Translations under genes and position numbers: made by a program
Shown: one piece after another, positions 1 to 5,701 of the stretch
Layout: every line of letters begins with the position of its first letter
Position numbering within the stretch: position 1 is the stretch's first letter
DNA from: Bacillota bacterium
GTDB lineage: Bacteria > Bacillota > Clostridia > Lachnospirales > Lachnospiraceae
DNA length: 10,017 nt
Direction of reading: 5' to 3'
NCBI GenBank assembly: GCA_023412855.1
Contig: JAEZRJ010000072.1
Coordinates: 1-10,017 of the forward strand
The notes under the pieces: model-generated
What the model saw: only the letters and a program-made list of their open reading frames with translations
Told to the model about the DNA's origin: nothing
The model's database searches: none

Positions 1-126
1 ACTTGCTGTTAAGCTACGTAAGAACGTGATGCAAGAGATGATTTCTGCTTCGCGAAGCGAATTTAAATGCAAAAAGTTTGCATTGCAGAACATCATGCGT
101 TACTGTGAACGGAGTGAACAGTAACA
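1..126. repeat. Structured intergenic repeat element, copy 1 (left end cut off by the window)
   Basis: Positions 1-60 match 6781-6840 at 57 of 60 bases, and the tail with the GTTACTG/CAGTAAC dyad also recurs. Several nested inverted repeats are visible: the palindrome GCTTCGCGAAGC (47-58); an 11-bp stem joining 38-48 to 85-96 with one bulged C at 91; an 8-bp hairpin AATGCAAA/TTTGCATT (66-73 with 77-84) that copy 2 lacks; and GTTACTGT/ACAGTAAC (99-106 with 118-125). TGTTAAGCT at 7-15 is the right arm of a hairpin whose left arm lies outside the window. No ORF fits it. It could be a dispersed REP-like or MITE-like repeat or a structured RNA; the sequence alone does not decide, nor which strand is active. 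Confidence 0.8.
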
Positions 127-340
127 AGGGTGGAAGCTGGCGTAATTGCAAAAAAGCCGGAAGGTATACTTTTTATAAGAAATCAGTTATAATTAAAAAA
201 AGCTTTTTGGATTGAGCCTCCGAGCGTAAACGGAGGCTTTATCGTATATGTAAAGGCGAAAATAAAGGAGCGGCAAGCGTTCGGTGATTTGGCAGAAATA
301 AAAAGTTATAAAGAAAATAGAGGCTGCGAAAGGATAGAGT
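127..340. other. Intergenic stretch between the repeat element and the ACT-domain gene
   Basis: There is no plausible gene here; with the repeat element, the whole first 340 bases are non-coding. It holds a perfect -10-like TATAAT at 188-193 with only a poor -35 candidate (TATACT at 165-170, 17-bp spacer), followed about 20 bases later by a terminator-like hairpin at 215-240. The ribosome binding site AAAGGA (329-334) of the ACT-domain gene is at its right end. Confidence 0.6.
215..240 (+). terminator. Terminator-like hairpin
   Basis: An 8-bp stem AGCCTCCG (215-222) pairs with CGGAGGCT (231-238) around an 8-base loop and ends in TTT. The run of Ts is short. It could end a transcript entering from the left of the window, or act as an attenuator if the TATAAT at 188 is a real -10 box. 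Confidence 0.55.
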
Positions 341-715
341 ATGGATATAAAAATAATTGACAGAGCGTTCAGTGTGTGTAAGCCGGAGAATATGAAAGAG
401 ATAAATTTCGAGGATGCATTTTGTTTTCTGAGCAAGACGGATGAAGAACTGTCGTTGGTTTGCAGCACGCAGTTCGTGCCTCTGAATACAACAGAGCGGG
501 AGGATGGATGGAAAGCGTTTCGGATTGAAGGCGTTCTGGATTTTTCATTAATAGGAATTCTTTCGGAAATATCGGGAATTCTGGCCGGAGAGAAAATTGG
601 AATCTTTGCAATCTCCACTTATAATACGGACTACATATTGGTAAAAGAAGAAAACTTTGAAAAGGCGTTAAATGCTCTGAAGATGAAAGGGTACCATATA
701 AAAGGGGAATTTTGA
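341..715 (+). CDS. Small ACT-domain protein (COG3603-like)
   Basis: A 124-residue protein that I read as two ACT-type halves, with the better signature in the C-terminal half (about residues 57-121): WKAFRIEG, then LDFSLIGILSEISGILAGEKIGIFAISTYNTDYI in pieces, a beta-alpha-beta pattern with the helix 'GILSEISGIL' expected of ACT/CASTOR-type domains. Such domains often bind amino acids and give allosteric control; in these short stand-alone proteins the ligand and partner are generally unknown, so no specific function is claimed. No signal peptide or membrane segment, so cytosolic. The start is supported by AAAGGA at 329-334, 6 bases upstream of the ATG. yaaA follows 73 bases later in the same direction with no clear terminator between, so co-transcription is possible. 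Confidence 0.82.
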   Translation: MDIKIIDRAFSVCKPENMKEINFEDAFCFLSKTDEELSLVCSTQFVPLNTTEREDGWKAFRIEGVLDFSLIGILSEISGILAGEKIGIFAISTYNTDYILVKEENFEKALNALKMKGYHIKGEF

Positions 716-788
716 AAAACGGAAAGGTTAATGAGAGGATTGCTCTGCGGCAAAGTCCGCGGGCACCGGAAAGAGTAAGGCTACAAGT

Positions 789-1577
789 ATGAAAATTATT
801 ATTTCCCCTGCTAAAAAGATGAATGTAAGAGAGGATTGGCTCCCCTATGAAACCCTTCCGTTCTTTTTGGAACAGGCCGAAACTTTGAAGACTTATTTGA
901 AAACATTGGATAGAAAAACGCTTCAGCAAATATGGAAATGCAACGATGCCATCGCTGATTTGAATGAGAGACGGCTTAAGACGATGGATTTGACGAAATG
1001 TCTGACCCCTGCGGTGCTAAGTTACGAGGGGCTCCAATATCTTCACATGTCACCGTCTGTCTTTGATGACAGGCAGTGGGAATATGTGAAAGAGCATTTG
1101 TACATATTGTCCGGTTTTTACGGACTGCTTCGGGCGGCCGACGGAATCGTACCCTATCGGTTGGAGATGCAGGCGAAGATTAATATGAGACAAAACGGTG
1201 TTATCTATAATAATCTATATGATTTTTGGGGAGCGCTCATCGCCCGGAAGCTTGCCCGGGATGAAAATGTCATTGTGAATCTTGCATCAAAGGAATACAG
1301 CAAAGCGGTGGAGGCACATTTGCCGACGGAGACAGTGTTTATCACCTGTCAGTTTGTTACTTGCAGGGAGGATAAAAAAGGTGGAAGAAAGCTGGTGACC
1401 AAGGGAACCGAGGCGAAGATGGCCAGGGGGGAGATGGTGCGTTTTATGGCGGAAAGAAGCATAGAGGACGTGGAAGGGCTGAAAGCCTTTGACCGCCTTG
1501 GCTACTATTATGAGGAGGCGCTGTCAGACTCAGCTGCCTATGTGTTTGTTAAGCAGCCAGATAAACTATTTGAGTAA
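789..1577 (+). CDS. yaaA: Peroxide stress protein YaaA (UPF0246/DUF328 family)
   Basis: At 262 residues this is the full usual length of the family. Hallmarks are visible along the whole protein: the N-terminal MKIIISPAKK (1-10), the block LSGFYGLLRAADGIVPYRLE (107-126), NLASKEYSKAV (164-174), and the C-terminal KGTEAKMARGEMVRFM (205-220). In Escherichia coli YaaA is induced by hydrogen peroxide through OxyR and limits damage by lowering free intracellular iron; the fold binds DNA in vitro. That role is established for the E. coli member and inferred here. It is a soluble cytosolic protein. The start has GTAAGG at 775-780, 8 bases upstream. No strong terminator follows; only an AT-rich 96-base gap separates it from the AraC-type regulator. 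Confidence 0.93.
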   Translation: MKIIISPAKKMNVREDWLPYETLPFFLEQAETLKTYLKTLDRKTLQQIWKCNDAIADLNERRLKTMDLTKCLTPAVLSYEGLQYLHMSPSVFDDRQWEYVKEHLYILSGFYGLLRAADGIVPYRLEMQAKINMRQNGVIYNNLYDFWGALIARKLARDENVIVNLASKEYSKAVEAHLPTETVFITCQFVTCREDKKGGRKLVTKGTEAKMARGEMVRFMAERSIEDVEGLKAFDRLGYYYEEALSDSAAYVFVKQPDKLFE

Positions 1578-1631
1578 ACTTTTATTTTTTCGGGCAGAAA
1601 AAGTTGCGAATAAAAAACAAAACTATCCTAA

Positions 1632-1649
1632 GATTGTATTGTAACAATC
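1632..1649. promoter_or_regulatory. Small dyad upstream of the AraC-type gene, candidate operator
   Basis: GATTGT (1632-1637) and ACAATC (1644-1649) form a perfect 6-bp inverted repeat with a 6-base spacer, 24 bases before the chosen start codon. It could be an autoregulatory operator or a hairpin in the 5' leader. Only symmetry and position support it. Confidence 0.3.
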
Positions 1650-1673
1650 AATAAGGAAATGAGGGACGAAGAA

Positions 1674-2534
1674 ATGGAATGGCTGGACAAAATGAATGCT
1701 GCGCTGAATTATATAGAAGACAATCTGACCGGGGAGATTGATTATACGGAAGCGGCAAAAAGAGCATGCTCCTCTTCTTATAATTTTCAGCGGATGTTTT
1801 CCTTTATCGCGGATGTGCCCCTGGCGGAATATATCCGCAGAAGAAGGCTGACCCTTGCGGCACTGGATTTTCAAAAGGGCGGGGGAAATGTGCTCGATAT
1901 CGCGTTAAAATACGGCTATGATTCGCCGGTATCTTTTGCGAGAGCATTTCAGAATCTGCACGGAATTACGCCGAAAGAAGCGAGAGAAAAAGGTGTTCTT
2001 CTTACTTTGTATCCCAAGATTTCTTTTAAGATCACGATCAAAGGAGTGAGTGAAATGAAATATCGTATTGAAAAAGTACAAGGATTTCGATTGGCAGGAA
2101 CTGTGAAAACGGTTACTACGGTAAACGGAGAAAACTTTAAGGTTATTCCGCAGATGTGGCAGGATGTATGTGAAGACGGTACCATGGTAAAGATAAAGGA
2201 TACCTGTAAGGACGGCCGGCCGGAATTTTATGGAGTATGCTATAATCCAAGAGGAGAAGAGTTCGACTACATGATAGCCGTGGAGTCCGATGCCCCATTA
2301 GTGGAAAGAATGAAGGAGCTTATCATTGAGGAGCAGGAGTATGTGAAATTCGAGTGCCGCGGCAAGCTGCCCGAGTCACAGCAGAATGTATGGAAACGAA
2401 TCTATACGGAATGGTTCCCGAACTCCGGCTATGAACATGCACAAGCGCCGGAACTGGAATGGTATTCGGAAGAAAATATGGACAGCGACTCATATTTAAG
2501 CGAAATATGGATTCCGATAAGAAAATGTAAATAG
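1674..2534 (+). CDS. AraC-family transcriptional regulator with C-terminal GyrI-like effector-binding domain
   Basis: A 286-residue, two-domain regulator. Residues about 5-106 are an AraC-type double helix-turn-helix, with the family signature in the second half (VLDIALKYGYDSPVSFARAF, residues 73-92, then GITPKEAR). Residues about 128-286 resemble the GyrI/BmrR-type small-molecule-binding domain (opening MKYRIEKVQGFRLAG, closing YLSEIWIPIRK). The layout matches Rob-like regulators that sense amphipathic or cationic compounds. I chose the ATG at 1674 because GAGGGA (1661-1666) lies 7 bases upstream; an in-frame ATG at 1659 would add five residues but its nearest AAGGA is too close. A second strong ribosome binding site and ATG lie inside the gene at 2041-2057. 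A strong terminator follows, then a MATE pump gene, a plausible target. The ligand cannot be told from sequence. Confidence 0.9.
   Translation: MEWLDKMNAALNYIEDNLTGEIDYTEAAKRACSSSYNFQRMFSFIADVPLAEYIRRRRLTLAALDFQKGGGNVLDIALKYGYDSPVSFARAFQNLHGITPKEAREKGVLLTLYPKISFKITIKGVSEMKYRIEKVQGFRLAGTVKTVTTVNGENFKVIPQMWQDVCEDGTMVKIKDTCKDGRPEFYGVCYNPRGEEFDYMIAVESDAPLVERMKELIIEEQEYVKFECRGKLPESQQNVWKRIYTEWFPNSGYEHAQAPELEWYSEENMDSDSYLSEIWIPIRKCK
2041..2057 (+). promoter_or_regulatory. Internal ribosome binding site and in-frame ATG at the AraC/GyrI domain boundary
   Basis: AAGGAG (2041-2046) stands 8 bases before an in-frame ATG (2055-2057) that encodes Met128 of the regulator. Translation from here would give a 159-residue free GyrI-like domain. 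The spacing and match are as good as those of the real gene starts in this window, and the ATG falls exactly where the effector domain begins. Confidence 0.45.
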
Positions 2535-2550
2535 AAGAAGGAAGCAGAGC

Positions 2551-2590
2551 GCAGGCAGATAGGAAAAATAATATCTGCCTGCACTTTTTT
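2551..2590 (+). terminator. Rho-independent terminator after the AraC-type regulator
   Basis: A perfect 11-bp stem, GCAGGCAGATA (2551-2561) with TATCTGCCTGC (2572-2582), has a 10-base A-rich loop and is followed by AC and six Ts (2585-2590). It starts 16 bases after the stop codon and separates the regulator from the MATE transcription unit. Confidence 0.92.
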
Positions 2591-2612
2591 CTATGAATAG
2601 GAAAGTACGCCT

Positions 2613-2635
2613 TTTTCAGATTATAGGTCTGAAAA
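2613..2635. repeat. 8-bp inverted repeat upstream of the MATE gene
   Basis: TTTTCAGA (2613-2620) and TCTGAAAA (2628-2635) form a perfect dyad with a 7-base spacer. It lies about 100 bases upstream of the candidate MATE -10 box, so it could be an upstream regulator site, a second hairpin, or chance in AT-rich DNA. Confidence 0.4.
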
Positions 2636-2731
2636 CAGAAAGAATGAATGCGCAGCTACGCGCGGAACAAAAGCTGTGGCAGGTTCAATATGCGCAAGAC
2701 AGATATAAAGATATATAAATGGAAAAAAATA

Positions 2732-2740
2732 TGATAAAAT
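2732..2740 (+). promoter_or_regulatory. Candidate extended -10 promoter for the MATE-kinase operon
   Basis: TGATAAAAT fits the extended -10 pattern TGnTANNNT. The -35 position (TATATA, about 2712-2717) is poor, as is common for extended -10 promoters. It lies 78 bases before the MATE start codon and downstream of the previous terminator. No experimental support. Confidence 0.5.
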
Positions 2741-2818
2741 CTGAGATATAAAATATGTCGTAAACAGACGGAACGATTAAATTGTTCACAGACAGGACAG
2801 GAGACTTGGAAAAAGGTT

Positions 2819-4171
2819 ATGCAGACAACGAGGGATATGACGGTAGGAAGCCCGGGCAGACTGATGCTTGGTTTTGCTGTGCCGCTTCTTATCGGAAATG
2901 TGTTTCAGCAGCTTTATACCTTTGCGGACACGATTATAGTGGGACAGGCACTGGGAGTAAAGGCCCTTGCAGCAGTAGGCGCAGTGGAGTGGATGATTTT
3001 TTTACTGTTTGGATTTATTCAGGGCCTGACGCAAGGCTTTTCGGTGACAATTGCCCAGCGTTTTGGGGCTGCCGATTATAATGGGGTGAAAAGGGCCGTC
3101 ATAAGCGCGGCATATCTGTCAGCAGCGGGAGCGGTACTATTCACTTTGGCAGGATTAGCGCTTATTTATCCGGTTCTTCGGTTATTACATACGCCGGATG
3201 AAATTATCGGACTTTCCCATGGCTACTTGCGGATTTTATATGCAGGGTTACCGATTACCATGGCATACAATTTATTTTCAGCCATTCTTCGGGCACTTGG
3301 AAACAGCCGCACGCCCCTTCGGGCTATGACGGCGGCCTCCCTTTGCAATATCGTACTGGATATACTGTTCGTGTTCGGATTCGGCTGGGGAATGGAAGGT
3401 GCAGCCTTGGGAACCGTGCTGGCCCAGCTTTTGGCAACCGTTCTTTGCTTCGTGCAGCTGCATAAAATAGAGATACTGAGATTTACGGGGGGAGAACGCA
3501 GGATGGAAATGCCGATGCTTTTGGAGCAGTGCAGGCTCGGCATACCTATGGGACTGCAAAATATGATAACGGCAGTCGGAGGAATGGTGGTGCAGTCTGT
3601 GATCAACGGCTTCGGCGTACTCTTTATTGCGGGATATACGGCGGCCAACAAACTGTATGGACTGTTGGAAATCGCTGCTTCTTCCTATGGATACGGAATG
3701 TCTACTTACACGGGACAGAATCTTGGTGCAGGACTTTATGACAGAATAAAGAAGGGACTGCGGGCAGCAAGTGCGATAGGGATAGCGACAGCATTACTTA
3801 TGTCAACCATTATGCTGGTATTTGGAAAGAAGATTCTGCGCCTTTTCCTGGCAGGGGATGTGGCAGATGTGAATGCGGCAATAGGAACGGGCTATCATTT
3901 TCTTATCGTGCTGGCATGCTTTTTCCCGCTCTTATATTTGCTGTATATAGCGCGTGCCTGCGTGCAGGGTATGGGCAATTCGGTGCTTCCTATGTTTTCC
4001 AGTGCAGTACAGCTTGTGATGCGATGCGGTTGTGCGCTGACGCTGCCGCTTTTCATCGGCGAAAGCGGAGTGTTTTACGGGGAGGTGTTGGCGTGGATAG
4101 GTGCGGACATCATGCTGGGCTGGTGGCTTAAGGTGCGCTTCTCACAGTGGAAAGGAAGAGAGGAAAAATAG
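2819..4171 (+). CDS. MATE family multidrug/toxin efflux transporter
   Basis: A 450-residue polytopic membrane protein of typical MATE length, expected to have 12 transmembrane helices in two homologous halves (about residues 15-190 and 240-440). The N-terminus carries the family pattern MTVGSPGRLMLGFAVPLLIG, followed by a TFADTIIVGQALGVKALAAV segment in which the Asp of 'ADTIIVG' (about residue 37) is conserved among bacterial NorM/DinF-like members. These pumps expel cationic drugs or metabolites in exchange for Na+ or H+; substrate and coupling ion are not predictable here. The ATG at 2819 is kept because family members start MxTTRDMT; the Shine-Dalgarno is weak (AGGAG at 2799-2803, 15 bases away), which may limit translation. 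The stop is one base before the next gene's ATG. An AraC-GyrI regulator lies upstream. Confidence 0.93.
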   Translation: MQTTRDMTVGSPGRLMLGFAVPLLIGNVFQQLYTFADTIIVGQALGVKALAAVGAVEWMIFLLFGFIQGLTQGFSVTIAQRFGAADYNGVKRAVISAAYLSAAGAVLFTLAGLALIYPVLRLLHTPDEIIGLSHGYLRILYAGLPITMAYNLFSAILRALGNSRTPLRAMTAASLCNIVLDILFVFGFGWGMEGAALGTVLAQLLATVLCFVQLHKIEILRFTGGERRMEMPMLLEQCRLGIPMGLQNMITAVGGMVVQSVINGFGVLFIAGYTAANKLYGLLEIAASSYGYGMSTYTGQNLGAGLYDRIKKGLRAASAIGIATALLMSTIMLVFGKKILRLFLAGDVADVNAAIGTGYHFLIVLACFFPLLYLLYIARACVQGMGNSVLPMFSSAVQLVMRCGCALTLPLFIGESGVFYGEVLAWIGADIMLGWWLKVRFSQWKGREEK

Positions 4172-4172
4172 C

Positions 4173-4706
4173 ATGGAACAAATGCGGGTGAACGGTAAAG
4201 AGTATATGATAATAGGGCTCCTGGGAAAAGGCAAGGGGGGATATTCCTATCTGGCGGAGGATGAGAGGGGAAGGTACGTGCTGAAGCAGATTCATCATGA
4301 ACCTTGCGATTACTACCAATTCGGGAATAAGCTGGAAGCGGAAATACGCGACTACGCCCGCCTGGAAAAAAGCGGTATACGGATTCCAAAGCTCCTTGCA
4401 GCAGATGAAAAAGAGGAAAGGATTTTAAAGGAGTATATAGACGGCCCTACCGTATATGAGTTGATCCTTGAGGGAAAGATGGAAGAGAAATATCTGGAAC
4501 AGATCCGTCAGATGTGCGGTCTGCTTTATCCTCTTAACCTGAACATAGATTATTTTCCTACGAATTTCGTTGCATCGGACGGATCCATCTGGTATATCGA
4601 CTTCGAATGCAACGAATATATGGAGGAGTGGAATTTCGAGAACTGGGGCATAAAGTATTGGTCGAGAACGAAGGAATTCATGGAGTATGTGAATAAAACC
4701 CAATAA
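4173..4706 (+). CDS. Miniature Bud32/RIO-like serine/threonine protein kinase
   Basis: A 177-residue protein with the full set of protein-kinase catalytic residues in order: a glycine-rich loop GLLGKGKGGYSYL (residues 15-27), the ATP-anchoring Lys38 (VLKQI), the helix-C Glu57 (EAEIRDY), a catalytic loop with Asp126 and Asn131 (NIDYFPTNF, the D-x4-N spacing), and the metal-binding Asp143 in DFE (residues 143-145). The C-lobe ends soon afterwards, with no APE segment, so it is even shorter than Bud32 (about 220 residues) and belongs with compact atypical kinases. Substrate unknown. The start is the ATG one base after the MATE stop, with AGAGAGG-like Shine-Dalgarno inside the MATE 3' end (about 4157-4163), so translation is probably coupled. 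An upstream in-frame ATG at 4101 would run through MATE coding sequence and is unlikely. Confidence 0.82.
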   Translation: MEQMRVNGKEYMIIGLLGKGKGGYSYLAEDERGRYVLKQIHHEPCDYYQFGNKLEAEIRDYARLEKSGIRIPKLLAADEKEERILKEYIDGPTVYELILEGKMEEKYLEQIRQMCGLLYPLNLNIDYFPTNFVASDGSIWYIDFECNEYMEEWNFENWGIKYWSRTKEFMEYVNKTQ

Positions 4707-4730
4707 AATGGAAAATAATGAATATTGGAG

Positions 4731-4762
4731 CGGCGGCAGGATATAACTGCCGCCGGTATTTT
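4731..4762 (+). terminator. Terminator-like GC-rich hairpin after the MATE-kinase operon
   Basis: A perfect 9-bp stem, CGGCGGCAG (4731-4739) with CTGCCGCCG (4747-4755), and a 7-base loop are followed by GTATTTTCT. The T tract is interrupted, but stem strength and position 25 bases after the stop codon support termination. Confidence 0.75.
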
Positions 4763-4790
4763 CTGTAATGGGAACGCGTTACCATTGCAG
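4763..4790. promoter_or_regulatory. 28-bp imperfect palindrome upstream of rubrerythrin, candidate operator
   Basis: The dyad is centred on AACGCGTT (4773-4780), flanked by AATGG (4767-4771) and CCATT (4782-4786), then CTG (4763-4765) and CAG (4788-4790). Of 14 base pairs, 12 are Watson-Crick, one is G-T (4766/4787) and one is mismatched (G4772/A4781). It sits 57 bases before the start codon and does not match the usual PerR box. Binding protein unknown. Confidence 0.45.
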
Positions 4791-4818
4791 AAAAAGCGGA
4801 TGCGCAGCCGCGTGCGCG

Positions 4819-4849
4819 GAATGAGAAGAAAGGTATGGTGATTGCGATG
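4819..4849 (+). repeat. Leader repeat, copy A (rubrerythrin translation start)
   Basis: This 31-bp block matches 5671-5701 at 27 of 31 bases. It contains GAGAAGAAAGG, an ATG one base later (4835), and a second in-frame ATG (4847) where the similarity stops. Both copies therefore encode Met-Val-Ile-Ala/Gly before the second Met. Confidence 0.75.
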
Positions 4850-5449
4850 GGAGCAGATTTTAAGAACAGTGAGACGAAGGATAATCTGATGAGAGCGTTT
4901 GCGGGAGAAAGCCAGGCGAGAAACCGCTATACCTTTGCGGCCTCCAAGGCCAAAAAGGAAAATTTATATGTAATCAGCGCCATTTTTGAATATACGGCGA
5001 ATCAGGAGAAGGAGCATGCCGAAATTTTCTACAATCATTTGAAGGAGCTGTCAGGAGAGAATATTCATGTGGACGGCAGCTATCCGGTGGATATCACGGA
5101 CGATGTAGCAGAGCTTCTGCGCATGGCCCAGCATAATGAATATGAGGAACATGATTCGGTGTATAAGTCCTTCGGAGACAAGGCGAAGGAGGAGGGCTTT
5201 GACAAGGTAGCCGCTTCCTTCCATATGATTGCCCAGATAGAAAAGCTCCATGGCGACCGTTTCGGAAGATTTGCGCAGCTTTTGGAGGAAAAAAGGCTGT
5301 TCATATCAGAGGTGAAGACAGCATGGTTCTGCTTGAACTGCGGTTTCGTATACGAAGGAGAGGAAGCGCCGAAGAACTGTCCGGTATGTGACCACAATAG
5401 GGGTTACTTCATCCGTTTTGAATTGTCACCTTATGAGTCTTTGCAGTAA
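4847..5449 (+). CDS. rbr: Rubrerythrin
   Basis: A 200-residue rubrerythrin with both expected domains. The N-terminal ferritin-like four-helix bundle (about residues 5-145) holds the diiron ligands in ESQARNRY (Glu21), QEKEHAE (Glu54, His57), EEH (about residues 100-102) and QIEKLH (Glu132, His135). The C-terminal rubredoxin-like domain (about 158-192) has two CxxC pairs, Cys162/Cys165 and Cys178/Cys181, for one FeS4 centre. In anaerobes this cytosolic enzyme reduces hydrogen peroxide to water with electrons from NADH-dependent rubredoxin reductases. I chose the ATG at 4847 because homologues start MxxDFKNSxT and the shared leader ends there; an in-frame ATG at 4835 would add MVIA but is only one base after AAAGG. 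It has its own upstream dyad and downstream hairpins, so it is probably monocistronic. Confidence 0.95.
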   Translation: MGADFKNSETKDNLMRAFAGESQARNRYTFAASKAKKENLYVISAIFEYTANQEKEHAEIFYNHLKELSGENIHVDGSYPVDITDDVAELLRMAQHNEYEEHDSVYKSFGDKAKEEGFDKVAASFHMIAQIEKLHGDRFGRFAQLLEEKRLFISEVKTAWFCLNCGFVYEGEEAPKNCPVCDHNRGYFIRFELSPYESLQ

Positions 5450-5478
5450 TAAATGAATTCTCGCGAAAACAACGAGTT

Positions 5479-5500
5479 AAGGTTAAGCTTGCTTAACTTT
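5479..5500. repeat. TTAAGC dyad downstream of rubrerythrin
   Basis: AGGTTAAGC (5480-5488) pairs with GCTTAACTT (5491-5499) around TT, with one G-T wobble. No T tract follows, so it is not a classical terminator by itself. The arms resemble the AGCTTAACA/TGTTAAGCT hairpin at the start of the intergenic repeat at 6773-6795. Confidence 0.5.
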
Positions 5501-5603
5501 GGCGATTAACCCCTTTGATGAACGGAAAAAAGTTTGTGACTTTTAAAGGGTTGTAGGAGGATGAAAAATATAGTAGTATAATATAAAATACCGATATAAA
5601 AAC

Positions 5604-5634
5604 AAAAATCTTATTTCTCAAAAATAAGATTTTT
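5604..5634. terminator. AT-rich bidirectional terminator-like hairpin between rubrerythrin and the TPR gene
   Basis: A perfect 13-bp stem, AAAAATCTTATTT (5604-5616) with AAATAAGATTTTT (5622-5634), has a 5-base loop. Runs of As on one arm and Ts on the other allow termination in either direction. A perfect TATAAT at 5577-5582 lies just upstream, so if that is a -10 box (no good -35 is seen) the hairpin would sit early in the TPR-gene leader and could attenuate it. Confidence 0.65.
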
Positions 5635-5670
5635 AATCTGTAGATTTATACTTGCGGCAAAAAGTCTGCA

Positions 5671-5701
5671 GAATGAGAAGAAAGGCATGGTTATTGGCAT
5701 G
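5671..5701 (+). repeat. Leader repeat, copy B (TPR lipoprotein translation start)
   Basis: This is the partner of 4819-4849, with 27 of 31 bases identical. It includes GAGAAGAAAGG, the ATG at 5687 and the second in-frame ATG at 5699; similarity ends at the second ATG. Confidence 0.75.

Noticed and set aside
369..929. A 186-codon open frame on the minus strand
   Set aside because: It lies opposite the ACT-domain and yaaA genes, has a composition unlike a real protein and no ribosome binding site; it is a shadow of the coding strand.
2782..3081. A 99-codon + strand open frame overlapping the MATE start
   Set aside because: It is another frame of the MATE gene, with low-quality composition (many Cys, Gly and Ser) and no family resemblance.
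4101..4172. An upstream in-frame start for the kinase
   Set aside because: The extra 24 residues are read from MATE coding sequence in another frame and look unlike kinase N-termini; the ATG at 4173 has a fitting ribosome binding site.
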